A DNA stretch of 64,000 nucleotides, taken from Nitrospiraceae bacterium (lineage in GTDB: Bacteria > Nitrospirota > Nitrospiria > Nitrospirales > Nitrospiraceae). The first letter of the stretch is position 1. The number at the start of each line of letters is the position of its first letter. The DNA is taken from assembly GCA_035623075.1 (NCBI GenBank), contig DASPUC010000029.1:1-64000 (forward strand), read 5' to 3'. The translations under genes were made by a program, and so were the position numbers. This document shows positions 49,248 through 59,216 of this stretch, piece after piece. Below the pieces are notes generated by a model. The model was not told the DNA's origin. It saw only the letters and a program-made list of their open reading frames with translations, and ran no database searches.

Positions 49248-50096
49248 ATGTGGATGGTCAATTTTCGCTCGCCTTCTGGGACCAGACGCCTGGTGCTGGC
49301 GTCGATTGTCTTGCTATTGGTCGCCCTCTTCCTGCTCCCCAGCCAAAGTCAAGGGTTGTTACAATACGTCAGCAGTCCACTGGGCGAAGTGTTGAGTCTT
49401 CCATTGCAGGCAATTAGCTCGATCGATCACGGGATTTCCGAACTCTGGGCGGGCTATGTCGCCCTGCAAGGGGTGAGAGAAGAAAACGAGCGGTTGCGGA
49501 AGGATATGGACCTCCTCCGAGGGCAAAATGGTCAGCTTCGCGAAGCCGCTGCGGCCACCGAGCGATTGAAGTCTCTTTTGAAGTTCAAGGAACAGGCGCC
49601 GTCTGCGATCGTTGCGGCGCAGGTGATCGGACGAGATGCGACCAACCTATATCGGTCAGTGATCATCAATAAAGGTGAGAGTGACGGCATCAGGTCGGAT
49701 ATGGGCGTGGTGACACCGGCGGGGGTCGTCGGTCGCGTGGTGAAAACGACCGGGGCGACGGCAGTCGTATTGTTGGTCACCGATCCCAACAATGCCATCG
49801 CTGGCCTCATTCAGCGCACGAGGGATGAAGGAATTGTCGAGGGCACTCAGCAGGGATTGGCCAGATTGAAATACATTCCATTGCTCTCGACTGTCCGCAA
49901 TGGAGATCGGGTCGTGACGTCCGGCCTCGTGGGAGGGTTCCCGCGAGGCCTGCCGCTCGGCACAATTACAGGGATCGACAGAGCGGAAGGCGCTCTCTTT
50001 CAATCTGCAGAATTGATGCCTGACGTTGACATGGGGCGTCTCGAAGAGGTGCTCGTCATTCAGGACCCGCGCGGCCAGTCCTCCAGTTCGGATTGA
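49248..50096 (+). CDS. mreC: Rod shape-determining protein MreC
   Basis: This 282-residue protein has one N-terminal transmembrane helix (about 15-33), a coiled coil (about 75-105, EENERLRKDMDLLRGQNGQL) and a beta-barrel periplasmic domain (VVTPAGVVGRVVKTTGATAV and GDRVVTSGLVGGFPRGLPLG). It bridges MreB and the wall synthases. A second ATG two codons in is equally possible. Confidence 0.92.
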   Translation: MWMVNFRSPSGTRRLVLASIVLLLVALFLLPSQSQGLLQYVSSPLGEVLSLPLQAISSIDHGISELWAGYVALQGVREENERLRKDMDLLRGQNGQLREAAAATERLKSLLKFKEQAPSAIVAAQVIGRDATNLYRSVIINKGESDGIRSDMGVVTPAGVVGRVVKTTGATAVVLLVTDPNNAIAGLIQRTRDEGIVEGTQQGLARLKYIPLLSTVRNGDRVVTSGLVGGFPRGLPLGTITGIDRAEGALFQSAELMPDVDMGRLEEVLVIQDPRGQSSSSD

Positions 50097-50126
50097 AGGA
50101 GCGACAAGAAGTCCTGAGCCATCACC

Positions 50127-50621
50127 ATGAATGTCTTGATCTATAGCGGATTGGTCTTGCTTCTCATTCCACTCCAAGCGACGCTCCTACTCCACGTGAC
50201 AGTCTGGGAGATCAAACCGGATATGGGACTCATAGCCGCCTGCTTTGTTGGCTTGTTCACAGGCGAACTCCAGGGTGTGGTTGTCGGACTTGTAATCGGG
50301 TGGGCATTAAATCTCTTTTCGGCCGGTGAATTGTGGATCAGTCTTGTGACAAAGGGAGGAGCCGGATTTTGTGCTGGGATGATGGGACGGCATCTCGCTC
50401 ATGTATCGCCCACGCTCATGGGAATTGGGGTCTTTGCCTTATCGTGCCTGAGCGGCCTCGTAGAGATCCTCACTCTCACATCCCTTTCCGGGTCATGGTG
50501 GCGGGTGTGGTCAATCATGCTTCCGCAGGCCTGTTATGACGCTCTTCTTGCGGCAGGAATATATTGGCTCGGGTCCGAGTGGTTCATCAGGGATCGATTC
50601 AGCATGGCGTCTCGGTACTAG
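50127..50621 (+). CDS. mreD: Rod shape-determining protein MreD
   Basis: This 164-residue protein has about five transmembrane helices. It contains the MreD pattern of a first helix followed by KPDMGLIAACFVGLFTGELQ. Its position between mreC and mrdA supports the call. Confidence 0.88.
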   Translation: MNVLIYSGLVLLLIPLQATLLLHVTVWEIKPDMGLIAACFVGLFTGELQGVVVGLVIGWALNLFSAGELWISLVTKGGAGFCAGMMGRHLAHVSPTLMGIGVFALSCLSGLVEILTLTSLSGSWWRVWSIMLPQACYDALLAAGIYWLGSEWFIRDRFSMASRY

Positions 50622-50649
50622 CGATGGCGCGTGATCAACAGCGGGCCGA

Positions 50650-52530
50650 ATGATGGCGAGCATCGGATTTCAGGATTCGGAATTAGGAGAGGTGCAACGA
50701 CGATTGGCTGTCCTGCGAGTCGGCCTGTTACTCGTCGTCGGCTTGTTAGCCTTCCGACTTTGGCACCTGCAGATCCGAGAAGGCCCGTATTATCGAGACC
50801 TGTCGGAAAACAATCGCACTCGTTCGGTTACGCTGGAACCGGCTCGCGGTCTTATCTACGACCGACAAGGTGTCTTGTTGGCGAACAATGTCCCGAGTTT
50901 CAGTCTTTATGTGTCGCTTGAAGATGTGAAAGACCGCGATGCCTTAATCGATGCGCTGACGAATCTCATCGGATTGGATCCTGCAGTCGTACAGAAGAAA
51001 CTCGCCGGTCGTGGTGGAAAGCAGCTTCCTCGAAAAATCAAGGATCGGCTGACGCTTCGCGAGGCGACGCTCATCGAATCTCACCGGTTGGACTTGCCTG
51101 GCGTCATGATCCAAGTCGAATCGCAACGGAATTATCCTGGCGGCGTCACGGCCGCGCATCTTTTGGGGTACGTCGGAGAAGTGTCGGCTGAACAATTGGA
51201 GAGGCCGGAATATGCCGATCTTCATCAAGGGAGTATCGTCGGACAATACGGAGTGGAAAAATTTTTTGATCGGCATGTGCGAGGACTGGCCGGATTGAAG
51301 AGCGTCGAGGTCGATGCATTGGGCCATGAGAAGCGGACGGTCGTCGTCGACCAGCCGCAGGCCGGGAACGATCTCTATCTAACGATAGATCTCAGACTCC
51401 AGGCTCTGGCGGAAAAGCTCTTGGGAGAGGAATCCGGCGCCATTGTGGCGCTTGATCCGACCAACGGGGATATCCTCGCGATGGCCAGCCGGCCGGCGTT
51501 TGACCCGAATGTCCTCTCACGGGAACTGACGCCAAAACAGTGGGTGGAGATCGTTCAGGATGAGGGTCGCCCCTTGAACAATCGGGCCTCGCAGGGACAG
51601 TATCCACCTGGATCGACGTTTAAAATCTTGATGGCTGCGGCGGCGTTGGAAACGAAGACTGTGAGTCCTTCGAGCACCGTACAATGCAACGGCGGGTACC
51701 AGTTTGGAAAACGTGTCTATCGAGATTGGAAAGCCGGAGGTCATGGATCTGTCAACCTTCATCAAGCCCTGGTCCACTCGTGTGACGTATACTTCTACAC
51801 CGTCGGGCAACGGATGGGCATCGATACGATTGCCTCCTATGCCCACCAGTTCGGTCTGGGCGAAGAGACTGGGGTCGAGCTGCCCTCCGAGCGAGTCGGT
51901 ATCGTTCCTTCCACGGACTGGAAGCAGAAAGCGAAGCATGAACCGTGGTTGCCGGGCGAAACGATCTCCGCCTCCATCGGGCAGGGGTATGTGACCGTCA
52001 CACCATTGCAGATGGCGAGCTTAATCGGGACAGTCGCGAACAACGGTGTGATGTACCGGCCCCGGTTGGTTCAGGGGATTATGGATCGAACATCGAGCCA
52101 GTTGCAGCAGCTGCCGTCTGCTCCTAAACGGAAATTGCCGGTCAAGCCTCAAGCGCTCGAACTCATTCAAGATGCCTTAGCCGGCGTGGTCAAGGAGGGG
52201 ACAGGAACCAGGGCCAAATCTTCCGTCGTGGCGATTGCAGGAAAAACCGGAACAGCCCAAACGGCAGCACTCCGGACCGGTCCCGAGAAGGACATTCCCA
52301 AGAAGTTGCGTGACCATGCCTGGTTTGTGGCATTTGCACCGGTAGAGTCCCCGAAAATCGCTGTCGCCGTGTTGGCAGAACATATGGGGCACGGGGGATC
52401 GGCTGCGGCACCGTTGGCCAAAGAACTGATTGAATTGCATGCGAAGCTCTGGTCTCAGCCGCCGACTCTGGCAGCAAAGGCTGAGTCTGTTCCTACAGCT
52501 TCCATCGCCGAGGTTGTGACTCATGATTGA
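50650..52530 (+). CDS. mrdA: Penicillin-binding protein 2
   Basis: This 626-residue transpeptidase has an N-terminal membrane helix (about 20-40), a pedestal domain (RGLIYDRQGVLLANNVPSFS) and the catalytic domain. The SxxK Ser is in PPGSTFKILM (about residue 322), SCD is in LVHSCDVYFYTVG, and KTG is in IAGKTGTAQ (about residue 531). It crosslinks lateral peptidoglycan with RodA. It overlaps rodA by 8 bases. A second ATG directly follows the first. Confidence 0.94.
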   Translation: MMASIGFQDSELGEVQRRLAVLRVGLLLVVGLLAFRLWHLQIREGPYYRDLSENNRTRSVTLEPARGLIYDRQGVLLANNVPSFSLYVSLEDVKDRDALIDALTNLIGLDPAVVQKKLAGRGGKQLPRKIKDRLTLREATLIESHRLDLPGVMIQVESQRNYPGGVTAAHLLGYVGEVSAEQLERPEYADLHQGSIVGQYGVEKFFDRHVRGLAGLKSVEVDALGHEKRTVVVDQPQAGNDLYLTIDLRLQALAEKLLGEESGAIVALDPTNGDILAMASRPAFDPNVLSRELTPKQWVEIVQDEGRPLNNRASQGQYPPGSTFKILMAAAALETKTVSPSSTVQCNGGYQFGKRVYRDWKAGGHGSVNLHQALVHSCDVYFYTVGQRMGIDTIASYAHQFGLGEETGVELPSERVGIVPSTDWKQKAKHEPWLPGETISASIGQGYVTVTPLQMASLIGTVANNGVMYRPRLVQGIMDRTSSQLQQLPSAPKRKLPVKPQALELIQDALAGVVKEGTGTRAKSSVVAIAGKTGTAQTAALRTGPEKDIPKKLRDHAWFVAFAPVESPKIAVAVLAEHMGHGGSAAAPLAKELIELHAKLWSQPPTLAAKAESVPTASIAEVVTHD

Positions 52531-53644
52531 TCGGATGATGGATACACGGAGAGTCGACAATTTTGACATCCGCTTCATTGCTCTCGTGTTTCTGATTCTG
52601 TCCATCGGAGTGCTCTCAATCTTCAGCGTAACGCATGACCAGACAGGGCCGGGGCTCCCGTTTTTTGCCAAGCAGATCATCTGGATTCTGCTGGGCACGG
52701 TCGCCTTCTTCGTCATGCTGGTATGGGACTATCATCGGATTGCCCGCTTGGCCTATCCTGCCTACGCCATCATCCTCGTCTTGTTGGCGGTGGTGTTGGT
52801 CGAAGGAAAAACAAGTCGGGGAGCACAACGGTGGATTCCAATCGGGCCATTCGCGTTTCAACCGTCGGAATTTGCCAAACTGATCCTGATTCTCGTGCTG
52901 GCCCACTACTACTCCAAAGTGCCTCGCGTCGGGTGGTTGCAACGTGTGGTGATGCCGGGATTGTTGATGTTGCCCGGACTATTGCTTATTCTGAAACAGC
53001 CGGATCTGGGAAGCGGGCTCAGCTTTCTAGCAGTGTATGCTGCGATGTTGTTGATCGTTGGTATGCGGTCTCAGGCGCTGGGCGTCATTCTCTTGTTTTC
53101 GCTGATGTTGTTCCCCTTCGCCTGGGAAGCGATGTGGGGCTCCTTGCATGATTACCAGCGACAGCGCATTATGGCATTCGTCGACCCGGCCTATGACCCT
53201 GGAGGCAAGGGGTATCATGCGTTGCAATCCAGAATTGCCATCGGCGCAGGCGAGCTGTTGGGAAAAGGTCTCTACGGAGGGACCCAGAGCCAGTTGAAGT
53301 TTCTGCCCGAAGGCCACACCGATTTCGTGTTTTCGGTGTTCGCGGAAGAATGGGGTTTTCTCGGGGTGCTAGCCTTGTTGCTTTTATTCGTCGCGCTCAT
53401 CTGGCTGTCATTGGAGATTGCGGCCAAAGCCAAGGATCAATTGGGGGCCTTGCTCGCGGTCGGCATCATTTGCATGTTGTGTTTCTGCGTGGTGGTGAAC
53501 ATCGGCATGACTGCCGGTATGTTCCCGATCGTCGGAATTCCGCTTCCGCTGATGAGTTACGGCGGCAGTGCGACCATCATGACAATGGCCTCATTGGGGT
53601 TATTACTCAACGTCAAGCGGCGACGCTTGAGTTTGTTTTATTGA
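52523..53644 (+). CDS. rodA: Peptidoglycan polymerase RodA
   Basis: This 373-residue SEDS-family protein has about ten membrane helices. Visible are RWIPIGPFAFQPSEFAKLIL, KQPDLGSGLSFLAVYAAMLL, LPEGHTDFVFSVFAEEWGFL and FPIVGIPLPLMSYGGSATI. It is the glycan polymerase partnered with PBP2. Confidence 0.95.
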   Translation: MIDRMMDTRRVDNFDIRFIALVFLILSIGVLSIFSVTHDQTGPGLPFFAKQIIWILLGTVAFFVMLVWDYHRIARLAYPAYAIILVLLAVVLVEGKTSRGAQRWIPIGPFAFQPSEFAKLILILVLAHYYSKVPRVGWLQRVVMPGLLMLPGLLLILKQPDLGSGLSFLAVYAAMLLIVGMRSQALGVILLFSLMLFPFAWEAMWGSLHDYQRQRIMAFVDPAYDPGGKGYHALQSRIAIGAGELLGKGLYGGTQSQLKFLPEGHTDFVFSVFAEEWGFLGVLALLLLFVALIWLSLEIAAKAKDQLGALLAVGIICMLCFCVVVNIGMTAGMFPIVGIPLPLMSYGGSATIMTMASLGLLLNVKRRRLSLFY

Positions 53645-53809
53645 ATGTGGTGTCTGGCGTCCCGTGGAGGAGCCGACACATCGATACATTTTTATTATCG
53701 GAAGGACAATTGTCTCGACGCATCATAACAAGACACACTGAACCTCGGGCTCTCCCGCGTTCGGCAGATACGTCGCGTCAATCATCCTTCTGAACGGAAG
53801 GAGTAGGGT

Positions 53810-55321
53810 ATGAGTATGGAAATTGCGATTTCGGTCGCACGAGAAGAAACCCGTGTAGCTGTCATAGACGGCGGAGTGGTGACGGACCTCTTCGGGGATC
53901 GTGCCAAGCAAAAAGACTTTGTTGGGAATGTGTACAAGGGCAAGGTAGCAAAGGTGTTGCCTGGCATGCAGGCAGCGTTTGTGGATATCGGTCTCGACAA
54001 GGCCGCCTTTCTGCATGTCTCCGATTTGTCGTTGGATTCCGAGCCGGGCGATACCTTGGTGGACACAGATGAAGATGACGACAAGGACGCGGATATGCTA
54101 CGGCCCCGCCGGCAGAGCTCGAAACCCATCGAGCAGTTGGTGAGCGAAGGGCAAGAGCTGATGGTCCAAATCTCAAAAGGCCCAATCGGCACAAAAGGAC
54201 CCCGGGTCACGACCTATGTCTCGTTCCCGGGACGGTATCTCGTCTTTATGCCCAACGTGGAGCATATCGGAGTGTCACGACGGATTGCGCGAGACGAGGA
54301 ACGGGGACGGCTCAAAGACATCATGAAACGAGTACGTCATCCGGGGTGTGGCTATATTGTGCGAACGGTGAGTGAAGGGGTCAAGGAAGATGAGCTGCGA
54401 TCCGACGTGGAATTCTTACACGTGCTGTGGCAGGACATTCTGGCCAAGCGGGCTCAGTTAGCTGCGCCGGCATTGCTCCATGCCGATTTAAGTCTTAGTT
54501 TTCGCGTCGTGCGCGATCTGTTTGGAAAGAAGGTCGACCGCTTGTGGATCGATTCCAGACAGGAGTATGAAGCGGTGCGTGATTTCGTTCAGCGATTCTC
54601 ACCGGAACAGACCTCCCGCATCCATTACTATGATAAGGAGGAGAGTCTGTTCGATCATCTCGGTGTCGAACAAGAGCTCACGCGCGCCCTCAGCCGGAAA
54701 GTGTGGCTGAAATCAGGCGGCTACCTCGTGATCGATCATACCGAAGCTATGACGGTGATCGACGTCAATACCGGCCGGTTTGTTGGAAAGCGAGACCAAG
54801 AAGAAACCATCCTTCGAAACAATCTGGAGGCGGCCAAGGAGGTAGCCTATCAGATCAGGTTGCGGGGGATCGGTGGCATTATCATCGTCGACTTCATCGA
54901 CATGGAACGAGAAAAAAACCGCGACAAAGTCTATCACGCGTTGGTCGACGCCATGGCGGCGGACAAGGCGAGGACGAGGATTTCGAGAATTTCTGATCTG
55001 GGATTGATCGAAATCTCACGGGAACGCGTGCGCGAGGATCTGCTTCGCTCATTGTCGGAGCCTTGTCATTATTGCGAAGGGCGGGGGTATACCAAGTCTC
55101 CGACGACCGTGGCGTATGAAATTTTCCGAGAGATTCGCCGAATCGGGAAGGGAGCGGAACAGCAGCGGATCGTGATCGGAGCGCATCCGACCGTTGCAGG
55201 ATTACTCCAAGATGAAGAACGTCAGGGAATCGAGACTCTCGAACGGGACTGTTCGGCGAAAATGATCGTGATGCCGGATGAACGGCTTCATCTGGAACAG
55301 TATGACTTAACGGTGGTCTAA
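53810..55321 (+). CDS. rng: Ribonuclease G
   Basis: This 503-residue protein starts with GGAG upstream. An S1 domain (VGNVYKGKVAKVLPGMQAAF) is followed by the RNase E/G catalytic core: MTVIDVNTGRFVG with the metal Asp, GGIIIVDFIDM with the second Asp, and the zinc-link CHYCEGRGY. It cleaves rRNA precursors and mRNA. Its length matches RNase G rather than RNase E, as the long scaffold tail is absent. Confidence 0.94.
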   Translation: MSMEIAISVAREETRVAVIDGGVVTDLFGDRAKQKDFVGNVYKGKVAKVLPGMQAAFVDIGLDKAAFLHVSDLSLDSEPGDTLVDTDEDDDKDADMLRPRRQSSKPIEQLVSEGQELMVQISKGPIGTKGPRVTTYVSFPGRYLVFMPNVEHIGVSRRIARDEERGRLKDIMKRVRHPGCGYIVRTVSEGVKEDELRSDVEFLHVLWQDILAKRAQLAAPALLHADLSLSFRVVRDLFGKKVDRLWIDSRQEYEAVRDFVQRFSPEQTSRIHYYDKEESLFDHLGVEQELTRALSRKVWLKSGGYLVIDHTEAMTVIDVNTGRFVGKRDQEETILRNNLEAAKEVAYQIRLRGIGGIIIVDFIDMEREKNRDKVYHALVDAMAADKARTRISRISDLGLIEISRERVREDLLRSLSEPCHYCEGRGYTKSPTTVAYEIFREIRRIGKGAEQQRIVIGAHPTVAGLLQDEERQGIETLERDCSAKMIVMPDERLHLEQYDLTVV

Positions 55322-55419
55322 ATGGATGCTATTGGAAGTAGACGAAGCGTGGCGAGTCTCTCAGCGGTGTGCCTGCTCAACTCCCGCGAGGATGTGCCCT
55401 CCATACGTTGACTCCTCGA

Positions 55420-56538
55420 ATGAACCGAACTTCATTGGAATCCTGGCTCTGGTTGCGAGCCATCGAAGGGGTGGGAGATGCGACAGTGCTCAAACTTGTC
55501 CAGCAGTGGAAGACTCCAGAAGCCGTATGTGCAGCGTCAATCGATGAACTGATGGAAGGAGGGTGCAGTCTCCAACTGGCCGCGGCCATTCACAAGGGAC
55601 CTGATACGCACAGTCGACGGAGGATCGATCGCGAGTGGACGGCTATCGAACGGCATCGTACACGGATGCTTAGCGTCTTGGATCGAGACTATCCTGTTCG
55701 ACTGAAGATGATCCCGGACCCGCCGCCCCTCCTGTATGTCGCCGGGACCTTGACTGACGAAGATAGACTGGCCGTGGCGATCGTCGGTGCGCGCAGAGCT
55801 TCGCCTTCTGGTCGGCTCGTGACGGAAGAGCTGAGCCGCGATCTTGCTGCGACAGGCGTCACGATCATCAGTGGATTGGCCCGTGGTGTTGATGCAGCGG
55901 CGCACCGAGGTGCGTTAAACGCGAATGGGCGCACCATCGCCGTCCTCGGGTGTGGAATTGACCGTACCTATCCGCCGGAGCATGATCGCCTTCGGAAACA
56001 AATCGAAGAACACGGTGCCGTCCTGTCTGAACTTCCGATGGGCACGTCGCCCCACAGTCATCATTTTCCGCGCCGTAACCGCATCATCAGCGGATTGTCC
56101 TTGGGCGTGATCGTGACCGAGGCCGCGATGAACAGTGGGTCGTTGATCACGGCGAGGTTAGCTGCGGACCAGGGGCGGGAAGTGTTTGCGGTGCCCGGTC
56201 ACGTGAAGGAAGAGACAAGTCGAGGAACGAATAGCTTGCTGAAAGATGGAGCTGGATTGGTCGAGCAGGCGCAGGATGTGTTACATGTATTGATGCCGCA
56301 GTTGGACCCGGAGCTCCGGGTGAAACTGCACGATTCGGTGCCGCTCAAGAAAACCGTTGATCACTTGGGAAAAGAGGAAGCGCTCGTGTATGATGCTCTC
56401 TCGTATATCCCAGCCTCAGTGGATATTGTAATTGAACAGACAGGCCTCCACGCGTCAGCAGTGGTCACTGCGCTCTTATCGCTCGAACTACAACAGCGAG
56501 TGCGTCAGCTGCCGGGGCAACGCTACCTGAAGACCTAG
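55420..56538 (+). CDS. dprA: DNA processing protein DprA
   Basis: This 372-residue protein has an N-terminal helical domain, the Rossmann DprA core (VAIVGARRASPSGR, then ISGLARGVDAAAHRGAL, AVLGCGIDRTYPPEH, FPRRNRIISGLS and AMNSGSLITARLA) and a C-terminal winged helix (DVLHVLMPQ onward). It loads RecA on incoming single-stranded DNA. The ATG at 55420 lacks a clear binding site; a GTG at 55369 in frame is possible. Confidence 0.93.
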   Translation: MNRTSLESWLWLRAIEGVGDATVLKLVQQWKTPEAVCAASIDELMEGGCSLQLAAAIHKGPDTHSRRRIDREWTAIERHRTRMLSVLDRDYPVRLKMIPDPPPLLYVAGTLTDEDRLAVAIVGARRASPSGRLVTEELSRDLAATGVTIISGLARGVDAAAHRGALNANGRTIAVLGCGIDRTYPPEHDRLRKQIEEHGAVLSELPMGTSPHSHHFPRRNRIISGLSLGVIVTEAAMNSGSLITARLAADQGREVFAVPGHVKEETSRGTNSLLKDGAGLVEQAQDVLHVLMPQLDPELRVKLHDSVPLKKTVDHLGKEEALVYDALSYIPASVDIVIEQTGLHASAVVTALLSLELQQRVRQLPGQRYLKT

Positions 56539-56626
56539 GAGGCGCCGGAGGAAGTCGCCCAGTTGCATGTGTCTGCTATATTTGATACGGATAATACGCT
56601 AGCGACCTTTCAGAGACGGAGTGTTC

Positions 56627-58966
56627 ATGGCCAAATCGCTCATTATTGTTGAGTCTCCCACCAAGGCACGGACGATCACCAAATATCTTGGTCGGGGTTA
56701 TACGGTGATGGCCTCGGTCGGGCACGTCAAGGATTTACCCACCAGCAAGCTCGGGATCGATTTAGAGCACGATTTCAAGCCGCACTATGTGACGATCAAG
56801 GGTAAATCGAAAGTGTTAGCCGAGATCAAGCAGAAAGCGGAAGCGGCGGACAAGGTCTATCTTGCGCCAGACCCTGATCGCGAGGGTGAAGCGATTGCCT
56901 GGCACATCGCGCAAGAATTGAAGGGGAAAGCCAAGAAGAAAAAGGACGAAAAAGTCTTTCGGGTGCTTTTCAACGAAATCACTGAGTCGGCGATCAAACG
57001 CGCGCTGCAATCTCCGGGACAGATCGATATGAAACTCGTGAATGCACAGCAGGCGCGGCGTGTGCTCGACCGGATCGTGGGGTATCAAGGGAGCCAGTTG
57101 CTTTGGCACAAGGTACGTCGTGGCTTATCCATGGGGCGTGTTCAGTCGGTTGCTGTTCGGTTGATCTGCGAGCGGGAACAGGAACGCGAAGCCTTCCGCG
57201 CGGAAGAATATTGGTCGGTGACGGCGCTCCTCGCAGGAGCGAATCCGCCTGCCTTCGAAGCCAAGCTTCATAGTATTAATGGTGAAGAAGCCTCCATTGC
57301 CTCCAGCGAAGACGCGCAACAGGTTGTCACGGCTATTCAGGGGAAAACCTTCGCGGTTGAGTCGATCGAACGAAGGGAAAAGAAGCGAAATCCCGTGGCC
57401 CCGTTCATTACGAGCCGATTGCAGCAGGAGGCTGCGCGAAAGCTTCATTTCTCACCGAAGAAGACCATGACATTGGCCCAGCAGCTCTATGAAGGTGTGG
57501 AAATCGGTGCAGAGGGGGCGACGGGGCTCATTACCTATATGAGAACCGACTCACCACGGATTTCTAATGAAGCGATGACTGATGCACGACAGATGATTCA
57601 GGATCGATTCGGTGCGGAGTATCTTCCTGCTACGCCGAATATTTATAAGACCCAGAAGGCTGCCCAAGAAGCCCACGAGGCGATCCGCCCGACGGCCGCC
57701 TCACGCGATCCGGAATCAATCAGGCAATATCTCGAGCCGGATGTCTATAATCTCTACAAGTTGATCTGGAATCGATTCATCGCCTCTCAAATGGTCCCGG
57801 CCATTCTGGACGTCACACGGGTCGAATCAAGCCCGATGAATACGAAAGATAAGTATCTCTTCCGGTCGACTGGAACCGTGGTGAAATTTCCCGGTCATAC
57901 GATTGTCTACCTAGAAGGCATCGATCGAGAACTCTTCGCTCAAAAGCCGAAGGGTGAGCAGGAAGTCGAGGATGACAGCGAACGACAGTTACCGGTGCTC
58001 AATGAGGGTGAGCAGTTGCGATTGGTTTCGCAGGAAGGTGAGACGGTCCAAGGTCTAACCTCAAAACAGCATTTTACGCAGCCGCCGCCGCGATATAACG
58101 AAGCATTATTGATCAAAGAGTTGGAGGAGAAGGGCATCGGACGCCCGTCGACCTATGCCTCAATCATCTCGACGATTCAGGATCGCAAGTACGTCGAGAA
58201 AATCGAGGGTCGATTTGCTCCGACGGAAACCGGGCGGACCGTGAACGACTTTCTCATGAAGGGATTTCCGGACCTTATTAATGTCGATTTCACGTCACAG
58301 ATGGAAGAGGAGTTGGACGAAGTCGAGGAAGGCAGCAAACCGTGGGTGGCAGCTATCCGTGATTTTTACGAGCCGTTTACACGCGATATGGAAAAAGCCA
58401 AGACCATTCCGGGTCCCAAAGATACTGTCGAGCCACCGACAAATATCCCCTGCGAAAAATGTGGTCGTATGATGGAAATCAAGTGGGGGCGCAACGGGAG
58501 GTTTCTTGCCTGTCCGGGGTACAAAGATGATCCTCCGTGTAAGAATACGCAAAACTTCGAAAAGCTTCCGGACGGCACGATCAAAGTGGTGCCAAAACAG
58601 GAATTTACGACCGATCAAACATGCGAGAAATGCGGGAGTCCAATGGTCGTCAAGACTGGGCGATTCGGAAAATTCATCGCGTGTTCTGCTTATCCGGAAT
58701 GTAAGACGACTAAGCCGCTGGCCTTGGGCGTGAAGTGTCCACAACCCGGTTGTGGTGGCGATCTCGTCCAAAAGCGCACCCGTAAAGGTCGTTCGTTTTA
58801 TGCATGCAGCCGGTATCCGGAATGCGAATATGCGCTGTGGGATCGCCCGGTAAACAAAACCTGTCCAACCTGTCAGGCCCCGTTCCTCGTGGAGAAAATC
58901 AGTAAGCAGACCGGGCGGAGCGTTCAATGCCGTAATGAAGACTGCGGCTACCGCGAAGCCGGATAA
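56627..58966 (+). CDS. topA: DNA topoisomerase I
   Basis: From the ATG at 56627 (ACGGAG upstream) the protein has 779 residues. The Toprim domain begins SLIIVESPTKARTITKYLG, with DPDREGEAIAWH. The catalytic Tyr lies in GLITYMRTDSPRIS (about residue 304). The C-terminal part has zinc ribbons: CEKCGRMM to PPC, CEKCGSPM to PEC, CPQPGC to PEC, and CPTC to DC. It relaxes negative supercoils. The order dprA-topA is common. Confidence 0.96.
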   Translation: MAKSLIIVESPTKARTITKYLGRGYTVMASVGHVKDLPTSKLGIDLEHDFKPHYVTIKGKSKVLAEIKQKAEAADKVYLAPDPDREGEAIAWHIAQELKGKAKKKKDEKVFRVLFNEITESAIKRALQSPGQIDMKLVNAQQARRVLDRIVGYQGSQLLWHKVRRGLSMGRVQSVAVRLICEREQEREAFRAEEYWSVTALLAGANPPAFEAKLHSINGEEASIASSEDAQQVVTAIQGKTFAVESIERREKKRNPVAPFITSRLQQEAARKLHFSPKKTMTLAQQLYEGVEIGAEGATGLITYMRTDSPRISNEAMTDARQMIQDRFGAEYLPATPNIYKTQKAAQEAHEAIRPTAASRDPESIRQYLEPDVYNLYKLIWNRFIASQMVPAILDVTRVESSPMNTKDKYLFRSTGTVVKFPGHTIVYLEGIDRELFAQKPKGEQEVEDDSERQLPVLNEGEQLRLVSQEGETVQGLTSKQHFTQPPPRYNEALLIKELEEKGIGRPSTYASIISTIQDRKYVEKIEGRFAPTETGRTVNDFLMKGFPDLINVDFTSQMEEELDEVEEGSKPWVAAIRDFYEPFTRDMEKAKTIPGPKDTVEPPTNIPCEKCGRMMEIKWGRNGRFLACPGYKDDPPCKNTQNFEKLPDGTIKVVPKQEFTTDQTCEKCGSPMVVKTGRFGKFIACSAYPECKTTKPLALGVKCPQPGCGGDLVQKRTRKGRSFYACSRYPECEYALWDRPVNKTCPTCQAPFLVEKISKQTGRSVQCRNEDCGYREAG

Positions 58967-59123
58967 GCTCCTCTCTCACCTTCTTCCTTCGACATCAATT
59001 TCATGTCAATTGAAGAGCGCTTCGTGCTTTTTCTGTGCTGCGGGACTCGCCGAGTCGGGCGAGATTGAGAATTCATGTCATCTGACTCTGAGAGACGGAA
59101 TCAAAAGGACGGCGTCCACCAAG

Positions 59124-59152
59124 TTGACGAAGGTTTAAGTCGCATCGATAAT
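59124..59152 (+). promoter_or_regulatory. Promoter of the bacterioferritin gene
   Basis: TTGACG (59124-59129), a 17-base spacer and GATAAT (59147-59152). The gene starts 65 bases downstream behind GGGAGGA. The rest of the topA-bfr gap (58967-59123) shows only a short CTCGCC/GGCGAG hairpin near 59046. Confidence 0.65.
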
Positions 59153-59216
59153 GCAATTGTGATACCGATAGAACGTCCGATCGCACGCACGACTAACCGC
59201 TGAAGGGAGGACAATC